Shown here: positions 39,129 through 48,855 of the stretch, piece by piece | Layout: every line of letters starts with the position of its first letter | Position numbering within the stretch: position 1 is the stretch's first letter | NCBI GenBank assembly: GCA_005765155.1 | Contig: VCCP01000002.1 | Span: 2,914,001 to 2,978,000, forward strand | Direction of reading: 5' to 3' | DNA from: Zelopaecilomyces penicillatus | Taxonomy: Eukaryota; Ascomycota; Sordariomycetes; Hypocreales; Pseudodiploosporaceae | DNA: 64,000 nt | Made by a program: the position numbers and the translations under genes | Notes under the pieces: generated by a model | What the model saw: only the letters and a program-made list of their open reading frames with translations | Database searches by the model: none | What the model was told of the DNA's origin: nothing

Positions 39129-40857
39129 ATGGCATCGTCCGATAGGAGACGTCATATTGTGATTGTCGGCGGTGGGGCAGCAGGAATGGTAAATCATCTT
39201 GTCAACGCTCAAGTATTCCCGAATATGGCTAATAAAACCTCAGTCTTGTGCTGCAACTCTGGCAAATCACCCTGATAAGTTCAAAGTGACACTTTTGGAA
39301 AAGGGTTCCATTGTTGGTGGACAGGCAACATCAATCCCCTTGGATGAGAAAAAGTACGGTGCTACATGGATGAATAATGGCGTTCAAGGAGGCTCAAAGG
39401 TGCGCTGACTATCTCTAAACACTAAACAGACAATTCAAGGTAACTGACCAGTTTGGGAAGATCTTTAAGCATACATTCAACTTCTTTCGTCAGCATGGGC
39501 ATCCTCCACAAGAAGTTCAGCTTCAAGTGTCTTTCGGCATGGGTGAGGATGGGTTCTGGACCAACTGTTTTCCTAGCAAGCTTGTGGCTAGCTTCTCCTC
39601 TGACATAAAAAAATTCGGATTCTTCCTCAAGTTCATCAAATGGACGATGCCCGTATTTGGTCTTATCCCAATTTCCATCATGCTACGTGTTTTCTTCTTC
39701 AACAAAGACTTTGGTGACAAAATGGTTTACCCGCTCATTGCACTCTTCTTGGGCACTGGGAATCAAACTGCCAACGTACCATCCGCCATTGTCGAACGTC
39801 TCTTCAATGACCCCGATATGAAACTCTGGGACTATGACCCTGAAACTCTGTTACCAAACCAGCCTACCATGGTCACCTTTGACAACTTACACGATTTTTA
39901 TAGTCGATGGAGAGAGGATTTGGTAAACAAGGGCGTCGCAATTCGATGCGGTGTTGAGGTACATGCTATTACTTCAAGGTCCAAACAGGGAATTGACCTC
40001 CTGGCCAAAGACGTCAGTAACGGCGAGACAACAAATGAACATTTCGATGATATAGTACTCTGCGTCTTAGCAGATGCAGCCCTGAAAATCCTTGGGAATA
40101 CAGCAACGTGGCGCGAGAAGTTCGTCTTGGGTGGTGCCACCTTTTACGATGATGTAACCATCACACATAGCGATACGGAGTACTTTACAGCCCATTATGA
40201 GACTCATTTCAAGTCTGATCTGTGTGCTGAACCAGGCTCCCAAGAGCAAGAAAGGCAAATTGCTGTGGCCAGGGGTCAAGGCTTGTCTGATGTTGACAGC
40301 TTCCAGCCAATGTATTACACATTCACATACCAGCAAGATCCACGTCTCATCGAGATGTCTTTCAACTGTAGCAATTATCAGCACCAGCTTAGGAAAGGGA
40401 AATCTTTAAATGATTCGACCCTACAGCCAGTGTACCAAACTATCTTTTTGGACAAGAAACAAAGCCACATGTGGACGATCGATGGCATAAACAAAGATAA
40501 AATCATCAAACGCAACTGGTGGCACCAGCTTGGTCATCGATGGCAGCACTATGTACGCGTTGTTCCAGGCATGATGTTTCTTCAAAGCAGGAACCGGACT
40601 TGGTTTGCTGGGTCGTGGACCTTGGTGGTAAGTGTCTCTACTACCTGACCGTCATAAGTGACTGCCAACTAATAAGTAGCCACCAGAACATGCATGAACT
40701 TGCTTGTGTCAGCGGTATTGCCGCTGCCTATCATATTGGGGCTGACTACAATATCTTTGATGATTTTGCACAGAGGTTCTTTTCCAAGTATCTCTTGTTA
40801 TCGCACGGCATGATATTTTCTCGAGAGGAGCAAAAAAGAAAACAGCATAGCGAATAA
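39129..40857 (+). CDS. FAD-dependent oxidoreductase, amine-oxidase-like
   Basis: Four exons, 39,129-39,188, 39,244-39,399, 39,452-40,627 and 40,687-40,857, join to 520 residues. Introns are 52-59 bp. The N-terminus is a Rossmann FAD-binding fold: HIVIVGGGAAG (Gly14-Gly19) after a short tail, with the ribose-binding acid at Glu39 (LLEKGSIVGGQA), as in the NAD-binding-8/amine oxidase group. The C-terminus HELACVSGIAAAYHIGA matches the second FAD-contact motif of that group. A hydrophobic stretch follows the GEDGFW segment. Substrate is unknown. The third exon could instead start at 39,461 (GAAG acceptor), giving 517 residues. An in-frame ATG at 38,952 would add 59 residues; I prefer 39,129 because the Rossmann strand then begins close to the N-terminus, as is usual. 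No neighbouring biosynthetic genes suggest a pathway. Confidence 0.78.
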
Positions 40858-41548
40858 TGTCGCGGGCCACGATGCAAATGTGGGATGTTGGACTAGAAAA
40901 GCTCACTCTAGCCCATTGTAACCGTATATACATAAATATCACACCTAAGATCACTGGTCCTTCTAAATCAACGGGCACGTACCCGGGGGGGTGGCCCTTT
41001 GAAATTGGGTGGAAATGGTTTACACGTTTGGCACATTGATTTAGCTGCTTACTTCGATATTTCCCGGGGTTTGCCGCAGCAGGACAAAAACAAAACTTAG
41101 CGTTAGTCCATATCAGCGCCTTATCCGCTAACATATGCCAAGAACTCTTGGGTATCATGAAAACTAGTCAAACCAGTCCTAGAACAGATGTTTGTCCTGG
41201 TAGAAGCCACACGTTACATAATATCCAAGTCCATATGCCTCCCAAGAACCGTAACCCCGAGCTGAAATTGCAAATACCTCCGGAAAATACCACACTGGGG
41301 AGGATAGGTCCCGATTGAATCAAGTATCAACATAGGAAATGTGACCCTGTTGGCAACAATTCAAGTTGCAAAACAAAACAAAATAAAAAGAAGGAGCCAA
41401 CCACAAATGCGGATGAGCACCTATTCAATGGCTGATATTGAACTGTAGGAAACGCTACCAGGGCTGCAAGTGGTATACAGAATGAAGCTTTGGGAGGAAG
41501 GATAAGCCATTGCGGTGTGTGAAAATTACTGGACAGAGCACTGTTGCA
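40858..41548. other. Intergenic region, oxidoreductase to EDC1-like gene
   Basis: About 690 bp between two stop codons of convergent genes, so it should hold both 3' UTRs. I see no gene, RNA or repeat. Open frames on both strands are short and lack family features. Confidence 0.5.
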
Positions 41549-42679
41549 CTAAGAAAAAAGTCTGCGTTCCGTGGCCGACGAATCTGCAGTCGGTTCGAGT
41601 TTCAAGATTCTGCGAAGGTCATTCTCCATGGCTTGAATGTTGCTAGATCGACTGTAGTCTCCATTCAAATCCATCCTGTTGCTGCGTATGGGCTGTGTGT
41701 GTCCTGGAAGAGCTGACGACGTAGGGACTGGCGGAGAAACAGGCAGAGTTGAGTCAGATGACCCGTTTCTACCAAAAAGAAATTTCTTAAGAGCTTCGGT
41801 CGGATCGTCAGGAGCAAGGCTAGGTGAACATGTCTGGGCTACTGGTCCAGGAGCATGGTAGGATAAGTTGTTCCGAGCAGCTTTGATTCGATCATGATAT
41901 GGCGTCGAGAAAGCGGGTCCCATTGGTCGACTTGGGTCTAGATCGAAGCTATCTGTACCACTGAATGATTGTCTGGTATAGGAGCGGCGTGTTTGGGAAG
42001 TGAAGTTTGACCCCATTGGTGAGCCGATGAGATCAACGGCCTGATGTGAGGACAGTGAAGTTGTGCCTGAAGTGTCTTGTGCCCCGCCAGCAGAGTAGTC
42101 TTGACGTAGTCTCTCTTTTTCCTCTCGGTGGGCACGGAACATAAAATCAAGAGGTGACTCGTGTTGCTTTGGAGGAAAAGCTGGACGAAGCGGTGTCGAC
42201 GCATCCGTATCTGTAGCTGGAGGTGATGGCTCGTGGGCGTTCCTCTCAGGCTTGTAGACGGGAGATTCACTCGACGTCTTCGAGAGGAAACTTGGAATGG
42301 GTAGTGCTGACGGCGCTGGAGAAGCATGGAAAGTGGCTCCAGCGAATGCGGTGCCTACCACAGCTTTCATCGACGAGGACCGTTGAGGTGGGGTATAATC
42401 ATTTGGTTGCCTCGAGTCGGGCGACGTTGGTAAATTTTTAATCTTGGGTTTCGAATTTCTGTTTCGCGGTTTGGGTACAGTCTGTTGCGCAATGTACGCA
42501 TTGGCATGGCCGGGTGATGCAGAGCTGAGCTTGTTTGGAGTTTGAGGGGTGGTGTGATAATGTGATGCTGCGAAAACAGCGGCATCGTTTTCAGACGCAT
42601 ACGCTTTCTGAGTAGATGATCTAGCGTTATTGCGGCCATTTCTTCGACGAGCCGGCGTTATATTGGGTGGGGAAGACAT
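41549..42679 (-). CDS. EDC1/PNRC-motif protein, putative decapping enhancer
   Basis: A single-exon reading of 376 residues from the Met at 42,679; the frame is open up to a Met at 42,808, which would add 43 residues. I chose the inner start because MSSPPNITPARRR resembles the starts of fungal relatives. The protein is low-complexity, rich in Ser, Pro, Thr and Asn, and probably disordered. The key feature is FAGATFHASPAPSALPIPSF at residues 112-131. This is the proline-rich (PNRC-type) motif through which yeast Edc1/Edc2 and animal PNRC proteins bind Dcp1 to stimulate mRNA decapping. Two more conserved-looking blocks are DDPTEALKKFLFG and IQAMENDLRRILKL near the C-terminus. Action in cytoplasmic mRNA decay is inferred from the motif; the rest of the protein gives no clue. 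Earlier databases often call such proteins proteophosphoglycan-like. Confidence 0.72.
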   Translation of the reverse strand: MSSPPNITPARRRNGRNNARSSTQKAYASENDAAVFAASHYHTTPQTPNKLSSASPGHANAYIAQQTVPKPRNRNSKPKIKNLPTSPDSRQPNDYTPPQRSSSMKAVVGTAFAGATFHASPAPSALPIPSFLSKTSSESPVYKPERNAHEPSPPATDTDASTPLRPAFPPKQHESPLDFMFRAHREEKERLRQDYSAGGAQDTSGTTSLSSHQAVDLIGSPMGSNFTSQTRRSYTRQSFSGTDSFDLDPSRPMGPAFSTPYHDRIKAARNNLSYHAPGPVAQTCSPSLAPDDPTEALKKFLFGRNGSSDSTLPVSPPVPTSSALPGHTQPIRSNRMDLNGDYSRSSNIQAMENDLRRILKLEPTADSSATERRLFS

Positions 42680-43938
42680 GTCGTCCATGAGGCAATCGAA
42701 GTGGGCAAAAAGTGGAATCTTTCCTGACTTTGTGCGAGAAGACGTCGAGGTTGAGTGTGATATTACGTTGGAAAGTTGGCATGTAGTCTGGCCTGGTTGA
42801 CGGTTCAATGAATATGGCAGGCGAGATGAAGATATTGCAAGTGGCTTGTCTGGGCAGTTATTCGGTCTGCCTTACCGTTGGACCAAACATCAACAACAAT
42901 GAGGGATGAGTGAGTGGTAAGCAAGGGCGACAGAAGCAACATGCGCAGACTGGCAAGAGCCGCCCAAAGCGGCGGCGCAACCCCGCTAAAGCCATACACA
43001 TTTGTCTGTGTTTTGCATTGCTCCTCCGCCCACTTCGACGCTGGTAAGATGGTGAATGCCAAAAATAGGTAGTTGATATGAACATTTCACTGCAAATCTC
43101 TTGAGCTCACACAAATACTCTGATGAACAATCTAGTAGTCCAGTAAAATGAGCCGTGCCAGCATCACCATAATAGCGATTGGACTTTGTGTCTATAATTA
43201 CGTGTTCCAACTAGTAAAAAGATGATAATGAAACAATTGATGCTACCTCGCACAATTATCATGCCATATAGACAGCTTAATACCCAGCATTAGCAGTTGA
43301 CACCCGTACGGACAGATCCGTGATCCGTGGTACAGGTTGCATATTCCACCATGCCCATATAGTTTGGAGGGTAAGGAATGTTGTAGGTATAGGCTAGTAA
43401 CATAATCGGTTGGATCACGCACCACCTTCAATATTGCGTAGAGCACGGTGCGATATGTAGGCAACATGCGGCGCTTCTGGTTTGCCGCTGAGCTCACAGC
43501 TTCAACCCCACTGGGGACCTACTGTTTGATTGATTAAATACCCATCTCTACGCATAGACAACTGGACTTGCAATTCCCGAGCTAAGGCGGTTTGGGCCAG
43601 TACCTGTACACGCCAAGAAGTTTTTTAATCTTAGTGCATGCCGGTCATTGATATGTGGTATTCTTCTGGCGGGGCGGCGTCATGGCTCTGTATACCTCAA
43701 CAGTCGTAGGCATGTATGTAGCTCTGGCAGTGCAACTTGCGTTTGTGCCATATCTGAGTGCGACGCACCCTTAAACGATCACACAGAATACAACTGTTAC
43801 ATCTGCTTCCTCAAAGATCGCTCGTCTCACAAACAACATCAATTTGTCTATGCAGCACCCGCAACGTGTGCAAAACCCTTAACTCACATACGTGGGGCAC
43901 CCACACTTGGCTGCGTCCTGTCTTGCCAGCTGTCCATC
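42680..43938. promoter_or_regulatory. Intergenic region between divergent EDC1-like and RBX1 genes
   Basis: About 1.26 kb between the two start codons. It must hold both promoters and 5' UTRs. Several short frames are present, mostly on the minus strand (42,805-43,497), but none has a recognisable domain, and they may be leader exons or chance. An open stretch on the plus strand at 43,648-43,938 is in frame with RBX1 and would extend its N-terminus, which I reject because RBX1 is a short conserved protein. Confidence 0.45.
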
Positions 43939-44471
<533 letters not shown>

Positions 44472-44627
44472 GGCAAAGAAAGCAGGAGATGTCATAGTGA
44501 CAGCGTATCGGTGCATTAAGAACAGTTTTGCCAGTACTGCAGCTGTACTTTGGCCTATCGTGTCACCAGGAACATAGCTTTTCTTCCTGATATAGAACTT
44601 GAGAAACGTTTGTGGTATTTCCCTCCG

Positions 44628-45029
44628 TCATCCGCCCATAGTCGGTCCAGATCCAACCGGCAACCATTTCACAGGGTTTTTGTTGTAGAATGACCAGGGT
44701 GGCACGACGACAATAAACGTCAACGCTGTGCCGCCAAGACCAACATATAGGGCTTTCTGTATATCTTGTAACATGTAACCGATGTTAAACGCGAGAAGCT
44801 GCACGGCACGTTAGTACAGGGCGAAAGTAAAACAGATATGTATCATCAGTACCCCACTGATGGCCAACAGAAGAGTGGCAAGGCCTTCAGCGCGGCTTTG
44901 TCCATCAAAGTCCTATAAACAATCGAAAATTAGAAACGGAGGAAGCTACTGTAACTGGCAAGCAAGGGGAGCTCGTACGACCTGGCCGTCCACAAAATCA
45001 CGTAATTTGTCGAGGATCTGCTCAGCCAT
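44628..45029 (-). CDS. SPC1: Signal peptidase complex subunit 1 (Spc12 family)
   Basis: Small ER membrane subunit of the signal peptidase complex, which removes signal peptides from secreted proteins. Three exons on the minus strand, 45,029-44,982, 44,912-44,853 and 44,798-44,628, encode 92 residues. Introns are 69 and 54 bp. The N-terminus MAEQILDKLRDFVDGQDFDGQ is the usual cytosolic helix. Two membrane segments follow (about residues 26-44, LATLLLAISGLLAFNIGYML, and 53-72, LYVGLGGTALTFIVVVPPW), then the family signature PPWSFYNKNPVKWLP. Length and layout match fungal Spc1. The 16-codon first exon makes the start easy to miss. Its promoter lies within about 200 bp of the A+T-rich minisatellite at 45,235. 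Confidence 0.92.
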
Positions 45030-45234
45030 TATGAGGTCCCAATTCGGATCAGCGGTTTAGATTGTCTTCGCTTGTGCCAAACAATGTTAACATTCAGGGT
45101 TGATGCCGATATATTCAGGTGCTAAATTGTTGTGGCAATGCATTGCAGTGTGGCTAATATGACACAAGCAGTGTGAGCACTGATAATGGGGTATCTCAGT
45201 AGATGTCTTGTCTATAGGTATATCTAGTATCTAT
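45030..45234. promoter_or_regulatory. SPC1 upstream region at the island's right edge
   Basis: About 200 bp of ordinary base composition upstream of SPC1, ending where the minisatellite starts. No clear promoter element is seen. Confidence 0.35.
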
Positions 45235-45793
45235 TATAATATAATAAATAAAATAAAATAAAATAAATAAAATAAATAAAATAAATAAAATAAATAAAAT
45301 AAATAAAATAAATAAAATAAATAAAATAAATAAAATAAATAAAATAAATAAAATAAATAAATAAATAAAATAAATAAAATAAATAAAATAAATAAAATAA
45401 ATAAAATAAATAAAATAAATAAAATAAATAAAATAAATAAAATAAATAAAATAAATAAATAATAAATAAATAAAATAAATAAAATAAATAAATAAATAAA
45501 ATAAATAAATAAAATAAATAAAATAAATAAAATAAATAAAATAAATAAAATAAATAAAATAAATAAAATAAATAAAATAAATAAAATAAATAAAATAAAT
45601 AAAATAAATAAAATAAATAAATAAATAAAATAAATAAAATAAATAAAATAAATAAAATAAATAAAATAAATAAAATAAATAAAATAAATAAAATAAATAA
45701 AATAAATAAAATAAATAAAATAAATAAAATAAATAAAATAAATAAAATAAATAAAATAAATAAAATAAATAAAATAAATAAAATAAATAAAAA
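45235..45793. repeat. 9-bp minisatellite (ATAAATAAA)n at isochore boundary
   Basis: About 60 tandem copies of a 9-bp unit, ATAAATAAA, with a few insertions or losses of a 4-bp ATAA step (for example near 45,355 and 45,455-45,500). It contains no G or C and is purine-rich on the plus strand. It marks the exact junction between the gene island and the right-hand A+T-rich block. Confidence 0.95.
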
Positions 45794-45811
45794 GAGATTT
45801 TAAAGAATAAG

Positions 45812-46269
45812 TATTATAACCTAATAGCTAAGTTATATAGTAGGCCTTAATTATATGACTAAGTGACATCACTAGGTATATACTAAAGGCCTGGAATGGT
45901 ATGAAATTGGATTATAATTCTAAAGGTAATCCTAGGCTTAGGATCACTCTTAAAACCATAATCTAATAGGATAGCTTATAATTCTAAGTATAATCCAGTA
46001 ATAAGGATTATAACTCAAATTATAATCTATAATATATATATATATCCTTAATTTTTACTCTTTAAATATAGCTTAGATAGTTATTAATATACTTTTAATT
46101 TTATTATATTATTTACTATTATTTACTATATTAATACTTAACCTTTAATTATAATACTTAATATCTATTATTAATATAATAGATTATATTGCTTAGAATA
46201 CTTTAATTTATCTATTAATATAAATCCCTTTTATTAGATTTATCCTTTAGGAATTTATTAAATATTATA
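45812..46269 (+). repeat. 5' LTR of Z copy 1
   Basis: 458 bp, TATTATAACCTAATAGC ... AATATTATA. It matches the LTRs at 53,271 and 58,695 in length without gaps that I can see. Confidence 0.92.
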
Positions 46270-46399
46270 TATTAATAACTCTTATTTAATAGGTTATTAT
46301 ATAATCCTAAGTAATATTATTAATTACCTTAATTATTATAGGTATTACTTAATTAACCCTTGTCTTATTTACTATTAAGCTTTAAGCTCTATATAAAAA

Positions 46400-47250
46400 G
46401 AATATAAAACTCAAAACTAAATTATAAGCTAAATAAAAAGATCTTAGTAAAATTATTAAACCTTATAAGCTAGGACCTTTTATTAAATATTCTAGATTAC
46501 TTTAAATATTCCTAATATAATTTAAAGCTTATTATTAGTTCTATCCCTATTAGTTATAGGAGGAGTCTATAAAAATCCTATATACTATAGGATATATAGA
46601 GAGGGCTATCCTTAAATAGTTTAAATCTATTATAAGAGATTATATAAATAAATAGGAAAAAGATTAAAATAATAAAATCAAAAAGATCTTTTAAAAATAT
46701 AATAACTTTAAAGATATAATTAAAGAAGTCTTTAAGTAAATAGATAAGGAAAAAGCTATAATCAAAAAACTCAAACTATTATATTAATATAAATCAGCCT
46801 TAGACTATACCTTAGAATTTAAATAGATTATTTTATAGATTATCTAAGAAGATAATATATTAATAAAGTACTTTTATAATAGATTTAAGGAAGAAATTAA
46901 AAATAAACTCTTTAGGGAGGATAAATCTGAAAATTTAGCTAAGTATATTAGAATAGCTATTAAGATTAATAATAGATAGTTTATATAATATAAATAAAGA
47001 AAAACCAAAGGATTAGGATAAAGTGATTTTAGATAAAAGCTATAATATTAATTCAATCAAGGCAGATATAGAGAAGAATCTATTATCTATAAATATACCT
47101 TAAATCCTAAAAGAATAAAACTTAATATAATCTAAAAAAGAGATATATTAAAAATCTAATATTATAACTATAATAAATATAGATATATCTTTTAGTAATA
47201 TAAATAATCTAAGAAAGATAAGAAACCTTAGAAACTAATATCTAATATAT
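46400..47250 (+). pseudogene. Z copy 1 gag with zinc knuckle
   Basis: A plus-strand reading with TAA/TAG stops. A segment EDKSENLAKYIRIAIKINN lies at about 46,915-46,975 (typical gag capsid tail). A CCHC zinc knuckle is recognisable at about 47,160-47,202 as YYNYNKYRYIF..Y, where relatives have CYNCGKxGHxxxxC; RIP has turned Cys, Gly and His codons into Tyr, Asn/Lys-like and Tyr codons. The limits are approximate. Confidence 0.65.
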
Positions 47251-48380
47251 AATAAAGTATATATATTATAGCTATAAATAGATAAACCCTAGCTATAATA
47301 GGATAAAGAGGATAGAGATAAGGATAATCTAGAAACTATAAATACCTTATACCTTAATAGTTACTAATATTATAGACTATACTAATCTAATCTAATATTA
47401 TATAATAGGATTAATAACTAGATATAGATATAAATAAGAAAGAATACTTTAAAGAGATTTTGGATTAATAAATAATCCCTACTATAGATAATAAAAATAC
47501 TCTGATTAAAGATAAAATAATAAATAATAGCTTGGACTCTAGCTCTTTAGAATCTAAGAGTAAAGAGCCCCTTAGGATAACTTAGTATTATACTATACTA
47601 TATCTATTATCTAAGAGTACTATCTATAAATACCTTTAGAAAGCAGTAATTAAACTTATATAAATATTAAGCTATATAGATAGAATTAATCTTTGATTTA
47701 TAATTATTAAATATATTTATAAATAGATATTAAAAGAAAGCCTAGGTATTCCTATTTTAGAAGACTACCTTAGAAGAGCCTTTATATTAAAAACCAATTA
47801 TAATAAATATAAAGATAATTATATACTCCTAGACCCTAATTATATTTTCTATAATAAAATCAGCTAGATATTATATATTGATTTCTCTTATTTCTAATAT
47901 TAGAAAATAAAAATCTAGAATAAATTCTTCTTATATTATATAGGAGTATAAGGAATTAAGAATATTCTTATAAGAGATCAATTTATTAATTAATATAAGG
48001 CTAAGTATTTTATACCTTTTAGGATTAATATATTTGAACTATACCCTAAGACCCTAGAAGAATATAGATAAGAAGCTAAAAATAAAGATTATAAGTCTAT
48101 CTATTATAAGATCTATAAATAGGAAAAGCTTGAATTAAAATATAATAGATTATAATTTATAAACTATAAAAAGAAGGATTTATATAATTATATTAATCTT
48201 AAGTATAATATATATTTATAATAGAAGCTAGTATAATAGTATAAAAGATAATTATTAAAAGATAATATTCTAGGAAGAATTTAATATAAAGCTATAATAA
48301 TAATCAACTATAATAAACCTTAATATAGATAATATATAAAAGAAAATAAATATATATATAAGGAAATAAAGAATCTCTAT

Positions 48381-48855
48381 TATTGCAATTTGCAGTATAA
48401 AGTTATAATTAAAGCTAGTAGCGATAGCAGTGGAAGAAAGGCAGCGAATAGTTATTCAGAGTGAAGTCTATAGAAAAGAAGAAAGAAGTGATTGAATTGC
48501 CGATAGAGAAAGAAAGCAGGATTCAACTAGGAATCCAGCTATCTTATATATCTAAATAATACTAGGATTATTTGGAATTATTTAAGAATTCCAAATAATA
48601 TTTCTTTAGATTTCTAAGCATTCCAAATAATAAGAAAGGGAGGGGTATAAGGGATAAGCCCTTATTTTACTAGTCTAGCCTGATATAGCAGGTCAGGCTG
48701 CACGGGCTTTTTAGGTCTTATAGCAGGTCAGGCTGCTACCTTATAGCAGGTCTGGCTGCTAGGGCTATAGCAGGTTTAGCTGCTAAGCTATAGTAGGTCT
48801 AGCTACTAATCTTATAACAGGTCAGGCTGTTATATAAAACCCGCCTATTTTAACA
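48381..48855 (-). repeat. Solo copia LTR X inside Z copy 1, best-preserved copy
   Basis: 475 bp, TATTGCAATTTGCAG ... CGCCTATTTTAACA, flanked by the 5-bp repeat TCTAT (48,376-48,380 and 48,856-48,860). The empty site is seen in Z copy 2 near 61,501-61,530 (GAATCTTTATAAATAAGAG), confirming insertion. Terminal bases are TG..CA after allowing one RIP change. No copia interior is present, so it is the product of LTR-LTR recombination. It has clearly more G+C than the element around it and than the other copies of this LTR. It holds six 18-bp palindromic units, described separately. Confidence 0.92.
48686..48832. repeat. Six tandem 18-bp palindromic units in copia LTR
   Basis: Units start at 48,686, 48,721, 48,744, 48,768, 48,791 and 48,815, so the last five are spaced 23-24 bp. 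Each is two 6-bp inverted arms around a 6-bp centre, typically TAGCAG-GTCAGG-CTGCTA. Arms change together between units: TAGTAG with CTACTA (unit 5) and TAACAG with CTGTTA (unit 6). Unit 1 is imperfect (ends CTGCAC). On the element's own strand they lie at the start of the LTR, within U3. Confidence 0.8.

Noticed and set aside
39129..40857. Oleate hydratase identity for the FAD protein
   Set aside because: The Rossmann motif fits, but the C-terminal HELACVSGIAAAY motif points to the amine-oxidase-like group and overall features do not fit hydratases.
43648..43938. N-terminal extension of RBX1
   Set aside because: The open frame continues upstream, but RBX1 is a conserved ~110-residue protein and MADVEMSDAP is a typical start.
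48686..48832. CRISPR-like array
   Set aside because: Short palindromic units at 23-24 bp steps inside a fungal LTR with no unique spacers; it is a tandem repeat of the LTR.
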